A DNA stretch of 64,000 nt from Trichoderma breve (Eukaryota; Ascomycota; Sordariomycetes; Hypocreales; Hypocreaceae): positions 5,890,001 to 5,954,000 of the forward strand of contig NC_079234.1 of NCBI RefSeq assembly GCF_028502605.1, read 5' to 3'. The position numbers and the translations under genes are program-made. This document shows, piece by piece, positions 24,757 to 35,324 of this stretch (position 1 is its first letter; the number at the start of each line of letters is the position of its first letter). A model generated the notes under the pieces. The model saw nothing but the letters and a program-made list of their open reading frames with translations, was not told the DNA's origin and ran no database searches.

Positions 24757-27700
24757 ATGGCACCAGAGAAGAGGTCTCATGACGACTATAGTGTCGGATG
24801 GATATGCGCTTTACCAAAGGAACAGACGGCTGCGACGGCCATGCTAGACGAGAGACATCCAGATCTATCAAAGCCTATGAATGACACAAACACCTACACG
24901 CTCGGCTCAATCGGGTCGCACAATGTTGTTATAGCTTGCTTGCCTAAAGGGCAATATGGTAACAATTCTGCGGCGAATGTCGCGACACTCATGATTAGAG
25001 CATTTCCTTCTATTAAGGTCGGTCTTTTGGTTGGCATTGGTGGAGGTGTACCGATGAAAGTGAGGCTTGGCGATGTTGTCGTCAGTACTCCAAGCGGCCA
25101 ATATCCCGGAGTCGTCCAGTGGGATCTTGGTAAAGCGACAGAGGGTGGTAAATTTGAGAGGACTGGGGCTTTGAGTAATCCACCAAGTTCTCTTTTAACC
25201 GCCTTGGCCAAGTTAGAGACGGAACATGAGCTGGAGGGCTCGAAGATCCCCAGCTTCTTGGAAGAGCTCAAGGAGAAGTATCCAAGATTGGCGAAGAAGT
25301 ACTTGAAATCCAATTCACTTCAAGATCTGCTTTTTAGAGCAGATTATGCCCATGTCCACGGGCCGTTAATGAACACGCTGGGTGCCACTGGTGGAAATGT
25401 CGAACCGTCACCGGATGAAGACGATGGGTCAGATGAGGAATGCGAGGAGTCATGCCCGTTTTGTAACAGGACCATGATTCTAGAGAGGAGGCGTCGTTTA
25501 TCGATAAGAGTTCATCATGGACTCATCGCGTCTGGAAATAAAGTAATCAAGGATGGCTTACTTCGAGACCAAGTGAATAAATCGCTTGGGGGAGACGTGC
25601 TCTGTTTTGAGATGGAAGCAGCTGGGTTGATGAACAATTTCCCTTGCTTAGTGATTCGGGGCATCTGTGACTACTGCGATTCGCATAAGAACAAAGCCTG
25701 GCAAGAACATGCTGCGGCGGTGGCAGCGGCATTTGCTAAAGAGGTGCTCGGTTGTATTCAACATACCGATGTCAAGAATGAACAACTCATCAGCGACGCG
25801 ATGAACGAGGGTTAGTGCTTTCTTTTCACTGCTTGCTTAAACTTATATATCTGAGTTTCTAAACAATACCCAAATCAGTGAAGCAAGACATTCGGCTTGT
25901 ACATGAGGTAGCCATAAAAACGAAAAATCATTTGGATACTCTTCTTGATGGTATGGTTGAACTACTCCCCCATACCTTTCAGATGAATGCTTATGCTAAG
26001 AGGTGCGAAGATAATGCACTCAAGAAGCAAACAGAAACTCTCGCTTGGCTAAGCCCTCTGGAATTTCCTCCACTGCAGCATGAATATCTTAGAAAATGCG
26101 CACCTGATACTGGCCATGAGTTTGTAAAGTCAGACGAGGTTCAAAGTTGGATGTCAACAAGCAATCAAACCTTGTTTTGTCAAGGCGTTCCGGGAGCGGG
26201 AAAAACCTTCCAAATGGCAATCCTAGTCAACAACCTGATGGAAAAATTTCGAAGTGATGACACAGTTGGTGTCGCCTACTTATACTACAACTTCAAGAAG
26301 CAGCAAACCCAGAAAGCAGAGCATATGCTCGCAAATATTATTAAACAACTCGCCCAGATTTCAAGACCTTTTCCCGAATCAGTGCACCAACTGCGCGAAC
26401 GACATAGCCCCACGAGAACTCGCCCATTCCTCGGAGAACTTTCCGACACCCTCACAGTGGTTATCCAATCTTTTTCACGGGTATTTATTCTCATTGATGC
26501 TCTCGATGAAGGGGATGATTGTGAACGTACGAACTTTTTGGGCCAGATGTTTGCCGTGCAAGAAAAGTCTGGGTTCAACATATTCGCAACATCTCGAACT
26601 ATCAACACTATTACGGCTAAGTTTGAAGGATCTCTGTCTAGGAATATTTCACCATCTCGTCATGATATTTTCCAATTCCTCGAGACACGCATGTCGGAGC
26701 TACCATTATTCGTAGCAGGCGATATAATTCTTCAAGATGAGATCAAGGCGTCTGTTGAATCAGCTATCGGAGGAATGTAAGTGTTGTACACTGGTGAAGC
26801 GATGAACAACTTTGCGTGCTAATATTTACACCTAGGTTCCTTCTTGCCCAACTGTACATCAATTCTCTGATGGGCAAAAGATCCCCGGCAGCACTCCAAG
26901 TAGCGCTCAAAGACATACGCCGGGCTTCATCATCATCGGATAAATCAAGAGTATTAGAAGAGGCGTATGATAAGTCCATGGAGCGAATACAGCAGCTGAA
27001 AGGAGATTTGCCCTGTGACGGATTACTGATACTTTCTTGGATTGTCAAAGCGAAAAGACAGATGAAATTAGCAGAGTTACAAGAGGCTCTTGCTGTTGAA
27101 TTGGGTTCATCTGAACTGAATAGCGACAACATCCCAACTGTTGAGCATATAACAGAGGCTTGCGCTTCCTTGGTAGTAATCGAGGGAGATACCCTTGAGC
27201 TCGTACACTACACAGCTCAGGAATACTTCGAGCACCCAAACAACAAGTGGATGCAAAAAGCCCATGAAAACATAATGCAAATATGCATGGCGTATCTCTC
27301 TTTGTCAATTTTCGGAGATAAACCATGTCTATCACAGAAGAGCCTGAATAAGCGAATCGAAAACAATCCTATGTACAACTACACAGCTACGTACTGGGCG
27401 TATCATACAAACGAAGCTTTAAACCAAGATTTGGAAGTTTCAAGGGCAATTGAATTTCTTGAAAATGGCCAGATTCGAGGATCATGGTATCAAGACCTAC
27501 TATATAGCCACTTTCGTTTCGAGCCTGATTTTATTCCGGCTCAGTTAACTGCGCTACACGTCGCAGCTTTCTTCGGCCTACATGACGATGTCGTCTCAAG
27601 GCTAATCGAGGAAGGGCACAGTCCGAACGCTAAAGATTCGCTATCACGAATGCCGATATGGTGGGCTGCATGGAATGGACATGATAGAGTCATACAGCTT

Positions 27701-29695
27701 TTAATTGAAGTAACTACAGACCTGGAAACGAAAGATGTGGAGTATGGCTCGACGCCGCTACACATAGCTGCTCTGCTAGGTTATGAGAGGATCGCTGAAT
27801 TACTCCTTCAAAAATATTCGATAAATTCTACATCTCTGAAAGGCTGGACGCCATTGAGCCTGGCCCTCCACCACGGACATAAAATCCTTGCTGAGTTGTT
27901 CGTTGAAAAGGGAGCAAATATCGAAGCTACAGGCAGCTCTTGGCAAACACCACTGGCTATAGCCGCAATTGAGGGGCACTTAGACGCTGTTAAATGGCTG
28001 GTTGAGAAAGGGGCTAATATTGAAGCACGGGACGATAATCAGCAGACGCCGTTAATGTTAGCTACCATAGGAAAGCATGACAATGTTGTCAAATATTTTG
28101 TTGAGAAAGGAGCCAACATGGAAGCTATGGATAACAAGAACGAGACGCCATTTACCATATCTCTTCAAGGAAGCCTCAAGAGCGCTACGAAACTCTTCAT
28201 CCGGAAAGGAGTGGATATAAATACGACCATGTCAAATAAGCATACGCCATTAACTTTGGCCATCAACAACACAGATGATGATATCGTTAAATTATTGATT
28301 GAGAGAGGGGCCAACTTGGACGGTCTGGATGAACATGGCAAAACTCCATTGATCACAGCTATCGACAAAGGAAATGAGGATATGATTGAACTACTGATTG
28401 AGAAAGGGGCTGACTTGGAGGTTAAAGGATGCTCAACTGGTGATACGCCGCTGATATTTGCCACGAAGCAAAACTGCTTGAATTTCGCCAAACTGCTTAT
28501 TGAGAAAGGGGCCAATTTGGAGGCGCAAGATGATGAACTTGCGGCGACTGCAGTGAGCCATGCCTCTGGACACGGGTTTACAGAAATTATCCAACTGCTT
28601 CTCGATAATAATACCAATATCGAGACAAAAGATAATGACGGTGATACGCCATTATGTGTTGCTGCTTGTTATGGGCAAACTGCAGCAATCCAACTACTTC
28701 TCGAAAATAATGCCAACATCGAGACAAAAAGTAATAACGGCCGTACGCCATTAAGTCTTGCTGCTTACGGGGGGCACACTGCAGTAATCCAACTGCTTCT
28801 TAATAATAATGCTAACATCGAGACAAAAGACATTACCGGTGATACGCCATTAAGTCTTGCTGCTTACAGGGGGCACACTGCAGCAATCCAATTGTTTCTC
28901 GAAAATAATGCCAACATCGAGACAAAAGACATTACCGGTGAAACGCCATTAAGTCTTGCTGCTCACTGGGGGCACACTGCAGTAATCCAACTGCTTCTCG
29001 ATAATAATGCCAACATCGAGACAAAAGACAAGGACGGTTATACACCATTAGGTATTGCTGCTTATTATGGGCAAACTGCAGCAATCCAACTGCTTCTCGA
29101 TTATAATGCTGATATTAATGCTAAGAACAACGACAAGTTCACTCCATTGTGGATAGCCGTTGGTTTCGGCAATAGTTCGGGAACCAGAGTACTTCTCGAG
29201 CATGGAGCCGATACAGATCTTCCATATAAAGATACATTGATGCATTCAGCAGTCCAAAAGAAGAAATTTGAGACAGTTCTCGTTTTACTTGACTTCGAAG
29301 ATGTTCAAGTTGACAAAAAAGATAGTGTCGGTCGCACGCCATTGTCATACGCGGTGGAAAAGGGGGGGAAATCCATAGTGAAAGCACTACTAGACTCTGG
29401 GAAGGTAGATGTCAACAGAAAAGATAAAAAAGGCCGAACGCCCCTATCTTATTGCACATCAAGCAATGTGGCAACTCTTCTACTCAACACGCACAAGGTT
29501 GATATCAATTCGAAAGATCATCAGGGCAGAAAACCGGTTTGGTATGCTACTAAAACTAAGAATCAGAAGCTGATTGAGCTGCTACGACAACACGGCGCCA
29601 AGGAGAATTTGAAGGGAAAAGAAAGCTTGAAAGCAAGGGATAGCCCGAAGGCAGAGGATAGTTCAAAAGCAAAGAGCAAACGCCGAAAGGCCTAA
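24757..29695 (+). CDS. NLR-like receptor: nucleoside-phosphorylase-like domain, NACHT NTPase, ankyrin repeats
   Basis: Three exons, 24757-25810, 25879-26776 and 26836-29695, with 68-bp and 59-bp introns, encode 1603 residues. Residues ~10-335 are a PNP/UDP-phosphorylase-like domain (start YSVGWICALPKEQTAA, GIGGGVP at 93-99, LGDVVVS, FEMEAAG at 284-290). A NACHT-type NTPase follows, with Walker A GVPGAGKT at 454-461, Walker B VFILIDALDE at 553-562, and the GMFLLAQLYINSL segment re-formed across intron 2. From about residue 888 to 1580 run roughly twenty ankyrin repeats; five 33-residue units at 1251-1415 are near-identical. The tail is Lys/Ser-rich. Fungal proteins of this build are regarded as non-self receptors comparable to plant and animal NLRs. 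The ATG at 24757 was chosen because the family begins a few residues before DYSVGWICALP. It is AT-richer than its neighbours, which suggests an accessory gene between housekeeping genes. Confidence 0.92.
28634..29128 (+). repeat. Five near-identical 99-bp ankyrin units in the NLR gene
   Basis: Units start at 28634, 28733, 28832, 28931 and 29030, each 33 codons, sharing a core TPL-AA--G-TA-IQLLL--NANIETK. Conservation is at the DNA level as well as the protein level. Differences cluster at unit positions 1, 2, 4, 8, 12, 13, 18 and 24, the turn and inner-helix faces usually used by ankyrin repeats for binding. The repeats on either side are far more diverged. Confidence 0.93.
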
Positions 29696-30175
29696 AACAA
29701 AGAGTCAAGATAGACGGGAATATAATGTTGAGAAATATCATAATCGTGTAATGCAAGATGATAAAAGATTGAAGGAGAACTGACAGCCCATTACCCATCG
29801 ATACAAGGTATTGAACAGCCTGCTGTGGCACTATAAAGATAGGGCATTATAAAGATAATGCTATATCGAGGGCAATCATACATTGGGAATGGAGATGACT
29901 CTTTACGTTGGCGCGTTTTCCTTCTCCATCTATTGGTTTACTTTTTTTGTCTATTGTTTTTAATCCCATTGACCTTTTCGCTAGTGGAGGTATACGGTTT
30001 GTTACATAGCTAGCAGCAAACGAGAACACCCTTACAGCCAACAACCAGAAAGGCCACTTCCTTGTATAGAGTTTTAAGAGTTTTCTCCTCTTGACTTCCC
30101 TTTATTATTCACTTGTCCGATACTAAGTCTCCAAATGAACTATTTCCTTTTGGCATTATGAGTTTATGTTTGTCT
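29696..30175. other. Intergenic region between convergent NLR and BOL3 genes
   Basis: About 480 bases between two convergent stop codons, so it should hold both 3' ends. It is AT-rich. No other signal was recognised. Confidence 0.6.
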
Positions 30176-30670
30176 TCACTCCTCTTCCGGCGGCACCCTC
30201 GTCCGTATCTGCACCCCATGCCACTCCTTCACAAGATCCCCCAAAGCAGCATTCACCATCCTCTGCTGCTTCAACATATTCAACCCCTTAAACACCGGCG
30301 AAGTGATATCAATAGCATACATGCTTCCACAACCACCCGAAATATCCTGCACAAGAAGCGATGTCGGTTGAAGCTTCTCCGCTAGGATTGCCGCGATCGA
30401 GGCTTCGGCGGGTGACATGTCTGCCTCCTGCTCTTCCAGCTGTTCATTGGAAGAAGGTGAGGAGTATTTTCGGAGAGGAGTCGAGGAGAATTGGCGGGAT
30501 GTCGTTGAGGAGAAGGCACGAATGCGTTGTGGAGAGAGTTTGTTGGTGGTGGTGGTGGTGGTGGTGGGTTTGAAAGTGTTTGCGATAGGTGCAATTGCCG
30601 TGCGTGAAGGGCGTGTGGCTGTTGCGAGGAGGCGCAGACGCAGCGCGGAGCGGCAAGAGGAGCAGATCAT
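30176..30670 (-). CDS. BOL3: BolA-like protein BOL3, mitochondrial Fe-S cluster factor
   Basis: A single exon of 164 codons. The first ~70 residues are Arg/Ser/Thr-rich with almost no acidic residue and contain RAFSS and RQFSS motifs typical of mitochondrial presequences. A BolA domain follows at about 88-157, with the BOLA3 signature DISGGCGSMYAIDI (Cys114) and EWHGVQIRT (His151). This family works in the matrix with monothiol glutaredoxin and NFU1 to pass [4Fe-4S] clusters to enzymes such as lipoate synthase and succinate dehydrogenase. A polythreonine run at residues 36-42 is encoded by a (GGT)n tract on the plus strand. The short length and presence of the GGCG cysteine favour BOL3 over BOL1 or BOL2. 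Confidence 0.9.
   Translation of the reverse strand: MICSSCRSALRLRLLATATRPSRTAIAPIANTFKPTTTTTTTNKLSPQRIRAFSSTTSRQFSSTPLRKYSSPSSNEQLEEQEADMSPAEASIAAILAEKLQPTSLLVQDISGGCGSMYAIDITSPVFKGLNMLKQQRMVNAALGDLVKEWHGVQIRTRVPPEEE
30541..30568. repeat. (GGT)n microsatellite inside the BOL3 presequence
   Basis: About eight GGT triplets on the plus strand read as consecutive Thr codons (ACC) on the minus strand within the predicted mitochondrial targeting region. Length changes here would keep frame and fall in a tolerant part of the protein. Confidence 0.8.
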
Positions 30671-31126
30671 GATGGCTATTTGACAATTCGAGTGTGTCTA
30701 TTTGAATTGCAGAGGATGATGTTGAGTAGAAAGATAAAAGTTCGGTCCAATGTTGTTGGGAGAATTATTCAGCGGGAATTGAATGGAGCTTGCCGGAAGC
30801 TGTAGCGTTGCGATGGGCCGAGCCGGGGCTTTGCCGATGGCCGGCTATTGCCTGCGTCCAAATTGCCGAATTGAGCAAGTGACCGGATGAGGAGCTGGAG
30901 TAAGGTCACTTATAAGCTTAATCACTTGCTCAAGACATTCATCATCTTGTCTTTTTGTCTTTTTAGAGTATCGATCAATCATGAGTATTAGTTATTAGAG
31001 CGTGTTGTTTAACGCTGTGATGCACCAACTCCAGCTATCCCATTCCGCTAATGTCCCAAACAAACACGCTCCTAGAAACACATTACAACGCAGTACGCCA
31101 CAAGTAAACCACTTACACTATCAAAA
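30671..31126. other. Promoter region of BOL3 and 3' end of the flavokinase-like gene
   Basis: About 456 bases between two genes on the minus strand. It has no ORF with recognisable similarity and no defined element that I can support. Confidence 0.55.
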
Positions 31127-33139
31127 TCACCTCACAATCCACATTCCTCCATTGCCATACACCTTATCCTGCATCACACCAACTTCAGATCTCATCCCAA
31201 CCCAATGCATCGGTATCTTGTCCACCTGCGAAACCACCCTCCCCGTCGTATCATCCAGTCTCTCTCCAAGACTTCGACTACTCTTCACACTCTTCATCAT
31301 CGCCACTGTATCATGCGGGCCCCAAGCCGCGCGACCTAAGCTGGCAAGAGTGTTCATAATGTCCTGAGAATGCTCCCCTGCGAGATGCTCTGGCGGGGTA
31401 TGCGGGTTGGCGGCTGGATGGAGGAAGCCCATGAGCAAGACTTTGACTTTGGCGTCAACAAAGTGCATTTCTTCAAAGTCGTGGATGATGTGTACCATGA
31501 CGTTGTTCTTCATGGCGACGGAAGGAGGTGCGTGTCGAGACGGCGCTATCGTAACGACAGCTTCGAGCCAATCGGTGGGCAACATGTCGTTCAATCCACC
31601 GCTTGCATCGTCGTTGCTGTTCTTAGGGGGTTGTATGCAAGCCCAAGCAGCGAATACACCTCCCATACGAACCTTGACCTGATCTGACACGCCGCTCAGA
31701 TTGGCCGTTGGGATACCCAGTTCTGCAATCGACCTCCCCGTCCCTCGAACAACCTTTCCATCGAATTTCACGGGAAACGGCGCCTCGGGACCGCTCTCTG
31801 AACCAACCATGTGAATCACCGGTACATTCACCATCAAGGAATCATATCTTTCCTGTTGATCTCTCTGTCGTCGCCAAGAATCCTGCACTGCGTCTCCCAT
31901 GCCGGTTATCTGATAACTCTGATATGCCATCGTGCCAGCCTTCTTCACCGTGGAATTCGTCACAATGCTGCCTACTGAGCTGTTCACCACTGCACTCGCC
32001 GCTCCGATATACTTGCTCGCCATAACTTGTCCTACTGTACTGGCAACCTTGACGCCCATCTCCAGCGGCATCGTACTTAGACTCGCACCTCGCACAACGC
32101 TCACATCAGCAGATGTACTCGCCACGCGAAACACTGGACTCCCGCAGAGAACCTTCTTCCCTGCCTCGGGGCCCCCGCAGAGAACAAGGCGAAAGTAACC
32201 ATCTGACGCGGTGGCGGGGATGCGCACGATGTGAGTTTCTCGTGGGACGTGCTTCTTTTGGCGTCCCGAAGCCTTTTTCGCAAAGCGCTTGAGATCTCGC
32301 TGCAAGCTACGCTCATCTGCCTCAGACGTGTCACTCACGTTAGCCTGGCGGGCAGGCGTGACGTCGATCCAAGATGAGGTTGTTCCCGCCAACGCCTTGA
32401 TAGCCATGCCCATGTTACCAGAATATCCCTTTTGCTGCATCCAAAGTGTTCGCGTAGGGGGTAGAGGCTCATCTGAGAGGATTGTGATGGAGACTGAAGT
32501 AGAAGGACCAGAATACCATATCAATGCGCGAGTGTGCCGAATAATGGAGTAATGCCGCGTAGACTCTGAAGGATGAGAAATGAGGCCCGAGGCAAAATAC
32601 TGCGCTTCGCCAAATGCTGACTTCCAGATTGAACCCTGCTGCTTCGTTTCCACGGGCAAAGTAACCGCTTGCTGCGGATGCGGCAAGAAGTTAGGTGAAG
32701 GCGGAGCCCCAGCAGAGAGCCCAGAGGAACTCTGAGCGCGCCGGAGAGGCAGTTCCGGCGGTGCAGATGGCGAGAGGCTACCCGGAGATGGTGAGAGGCC
32801 CGGGTAAGGCGGCGGAGGAGGCAGATCCTCGTACGGCATCATGCTCACGGGAGCAGGGAGCCCTTCGGTGCTGATCTCCGGGAGACGAGCCGTGGTGACG
32901 GATCGCGTCACCGAGGGAGGAGGAGGAGGCTCGTGCTTGAGATTGGCGGCTGATTTGCTTGGTCTCAGCTGTTGACTACTTGAAACTGCTTCAGCCGGCG
33001 ATGCAACTGATGACGATGGCGATTCGTCCATATACATGTCGTAAATGTCTGCTTGGTGGTGGTCATATCCAGGCGCTGGGACGGGCCGCCGCCTCACCGG
33101 CAGGGGCTTACGCACGTATCCCATGCCAGGAGATGCCAT
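31127..33139 (-). CDS. Proline-rich protein with a degenerate riboflavin-kinase-like domain
   Basis: A single exon of 670 codons. Residues 1-165 are Pro/Ser-rich and look disordered (PPPPP, PPPPPYPG). Residues ~170-440 form a fungal-specific region that I do not recognise, with hydrophobic, small-residue-rich stretches around 350-415. Residues ~454-580 resemble flavokinase: FPVKFDGKVVRGTGRS, LGIPTANLSG (the PTAN metal/nucleotide motif), GGVFAAWACI, and VMVHIIHDFEEM then LLMGFLHP. True riboflavin kinases have a catalytic Glu two residues before the His of the xHIxHxF motif; here that position is Met548, and the usual FYG after it is absent. I infer a non-catalytic, possibly flavin-binding or scaffold domain. 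I recall similar fungal proteins being labelled LipA and NB-ARC domain protein, a name the sequence does not explain. No signal peptide is evident. Confidence 0.75.
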   Translation of the reverse strand: MASPGMGYVRKPLPVRRRPVPAPGYDHHQADIYDMYMDESPSSSVASPAEAVSSSQQLRPSKSAANLKHEPPPPPSVTRSVTTARLPEISTEGLPAPVSMMPYEDLPPPPPYPGLSPSPGSLSPSAPPELPLRRAQSSSGLSAGAPPSPNFLPHPQQAVTLPVETKQQGSIWKSAFGEAQYFASGLISHPSESTRHYSIIRHTRALIWYSGPSTSVSITILSDEPLPPTRTLWMQQKGYSGNMGMAIKALAGTTSSWIDVTPARQANVSDTSEADERSLQRDLKRFAKKASGRQKKHVPRETHIVRIPATASDGYFRLVLCGGPEAGKKVLCGSPVFRVASTSADVSVVRGASLSTMPLEMGVKVASTVGQVMASKYIGAASAVVNSSVGSIVTNSTVKKAGTMAYQSYQITGMGDAVQDSWRRQRDQQERYDSLMVNVPVIHMVGSESGPEAPFPVKFDGKVVRGTGRSIAELGIPTANLSGVSDQVKVRMGGVFAAWACIQPPKNSNDDASGGLNDMLPTDWLEAVVTIAPSRHAPPSVAMKNNVMVHIIHDFEEMHFVDAKVKVLLMGFLHPAANPHTPPEHLAGEHSQDIMNTLASLGRAAWGPHDTVAMMKSVKSSRSLGERLDDTTGRVVSQVDKIPMHWVGMRSEVGVMQDKVYGNGGMWIVR

Positions 33140-33626
33140 TGATAACCTTAGATAGGGGCAATTTTAAAAAAGAAAAAAAGAAACGAAAGGGAGCCGATCA
33201 ATTATCCCTGGCCGATGGCGATGCATCACGTCTTATTTCGGCGTTGGGCATCAGTTTCCGGGCACCCGGCCAGTTTGTAGTCTATAATGGCTCTTCCGGG
33301 AAATGGGTCGTCAAAGGGGGTCTCTTTGTCCTTTGTCCGGACTCGCTGGGAATTTGTCCGGCTGAGTCTAAGGCCATTGACCGGGGCGCGAAAAAGTTCG
33401 CACAGTGTGTCGTGAACAAAGCCATCAATGGTGGATTCGTATTGGTACGCGTAAGCAGATTCGCACCTCTCAGCTTCTTTGTGTAATCTCGTATACAAGA
33501 GTTAGTGTGCACAGAGCGAGATTGATATCATCATTTGGTCATTTCTTTTCATTTCTTTCATTTTTTTGTCTTTTGTCTTTGTTCACATTTTGACGCTATG
33601 GAAAATGGCTTGCTTGATTGCGTCTT
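33140..33626. other. Intergenic region upstream of the flavokinase-like gene
   Basis: About 490 bases holding the promoter of the minus-strand gene ending at 31127 and the 3' end of pepP. It has an A-rich run just upstream of the ATG at 33139 and a T-rich run at about 33538-33600. No gene seen. Confidence 0.55.
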
Positions 33627-35324
33627 CTAGCTAGCCGCCATGAGGGCCTCCAACTCAGCCGGCTCTTTGATTGCGGTGGTGAGGTTTTCATAGCCCGTCT
33701 CGGTGACGAGAATGTTGTCCTCGATACTGTAGCCACGTCAGTACGTTGCTCCGATGATGAATCACAGTAGATGGAAATGGAATTGCAGGCTTACCGAACA
33801 CCACCCACGTCCCAGTACTTGGCGAGCACATCGGCGTCAATGTACTTGCTGTGCTCGGGGTTCTCCAAGTAAGGATCGATGATGAACTTGCAAAAGTAGA
33901 CCTGTAGTTATGTGAGATTTAGATGCATCAAATGAGATATTGTAGAACACTTACACCGGGCTCAACGGTCACAACACCGCCAGCGGGAACTTGGCCTCGC
34001 AGACGCAGGTTCTGGAAGATGACATCGGGGTCCTGGCGGTTGTGGTTACCGCCAGTGTCGTGGGTGTCCATGCCCAAGTAGTGCCCCAGGCCGTGGGGGA
34101 AGAAGGCCTGGCTGGTTCTGGCCTTGAAGATCTCGTCCTTGTCGCCCTTGAGGATGCCGATGGCCAGCAAGCCGTCAATGGCAATCTTGTGGGCCAGGAT
34201 GTGGGCATCTTCCCAGGCCACGCCGGCCTTGAGGATCGCCATGGTCTCCTTTTGCATCTTGAGGACGATGTCGTAAATCTCGCGGCCCTCTTTGGTAAAC
34301 TTGCCATTGAGAGGAAAGGTTCTTGTCTTTGGTTTCAGGGTCAGTCTCGCAGTCATATCAAAGCTCATTTGCCTTGTGATTTTCTAGTTGGCAGAAAGGG
34401 AAAGGGAAGGGGAAAGAAAATGGTAGGCCACTTACGATATCAGCAGCGTAGTTGTCCCACTCGGCACCAGCATCAATCAGCAGGTTCTGCTTTCCAGCCA
34501 ACGGAGCAACGTTGGTAATGTAGTGAAGAGTCGCCGCAGCCGTACCGCTGGCAACAATGGGGGTGTATGCCATGTTCTTGGCGCCGTGGGCAACGCATCG
34601 CTCCAAGAAGACAGCCTCGAGCTCTCTCTCGTTGGATGCCTTCTTAGCCTTTTCCACGACCGCCTTGTGGGCCAAGCTGGAGACGTAGTTGGCCTTGCGG
34701 ATCATGGCCACCTCAAACTCATCCTTGACGACTCGAGAGACCTCAATAGCCTCCTTGAGAAGAGCAAAGTCCTTGTTCTCGAAACCAATAAAGGTGATGT
34801 GGTCTGAGACCTGGCCGTTGATGGCGTAGATTGTAGAGGTGCCGTTTGAGCTCGAAATGTGAGCCAGCGTCGCGTTGACCTCGGTGGTGTACTTGACCTC
34901 GTCGACGTCGTACAGCTTGAGAGCCTCGTCGATGGTGGTTGGGAGGCCGGACCAGATGACATCGTGAGGGTCGATCGGGGGGATGAAGAGAGTCGACTTG
35001 GAGGATTGGATGTCGTAGGTGAAGTAGCAGTCGGGCAGATTGCAGCCGGTGAGGTAGTAGAAGTAGCGACGCTGGCTATATAGAACCAGGCAAAGTTAGC
35101 ACACTGCATACGTTCCATTGTTAAGCATGAACTGAGCTGTCTCATGCATACCGGAAGGGCTCGGGAGAGTCATTGTCCTCGAGAAGCTTGGTCATGCGGC
35201 CCTCGAGATAGAGAACGCCGTTGGCCTTGGGATCCTTCTTGCGGATCTGGTCGACGACGCGACTGGCGTGCGCCTTGCCCGGGTACTTGCCCTTGAGCAC
35301 GGCTTCGAAATCTTCGGCGACCAT
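33627..35324 (-). CDS. pepP: Xaa-Pro aminopeptidase (prolidase family M24B), pepP type
   Basis: Five exons on the minus strand, 35324-35152, 35075-34436, 34326-33955, 33901-33795 and 33726-33627, encode 463 residues, matching fungal pepP. The family removes N-terminal residues preceding proline and cleaves X-Pro dipeptides with a two-metal centre. The pita-bread ligands are present: two Asp in [12 protein letters not shown], His in [14 protein letters not shown], Glu in VTVEPG and Glu in [10 protein letters not shown]. Introns of 76, 109, 53 and 68 bp have GTATGC, GTAAG, GTAAGT and GTAAG donors. The start at 35324 ([15 protein letters not shown]) has A at -3 and G at +4 and corresponds to the usual family start. 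An in-frame ATG at 35540 would add 72 residues rich in Arg and His with only two acidic residues and an RCFSHSS motif, resembling a mitochondrial presequence. Confidence 0.93.

Noticed and set aside
28634..29128. Regular 99-bp direct repeats that could suggest a CRISPR or satellite array
   Set aside because: They are in-frame ankyrin units with no unique spacers, within a clear coding sequence of a eukaryote.
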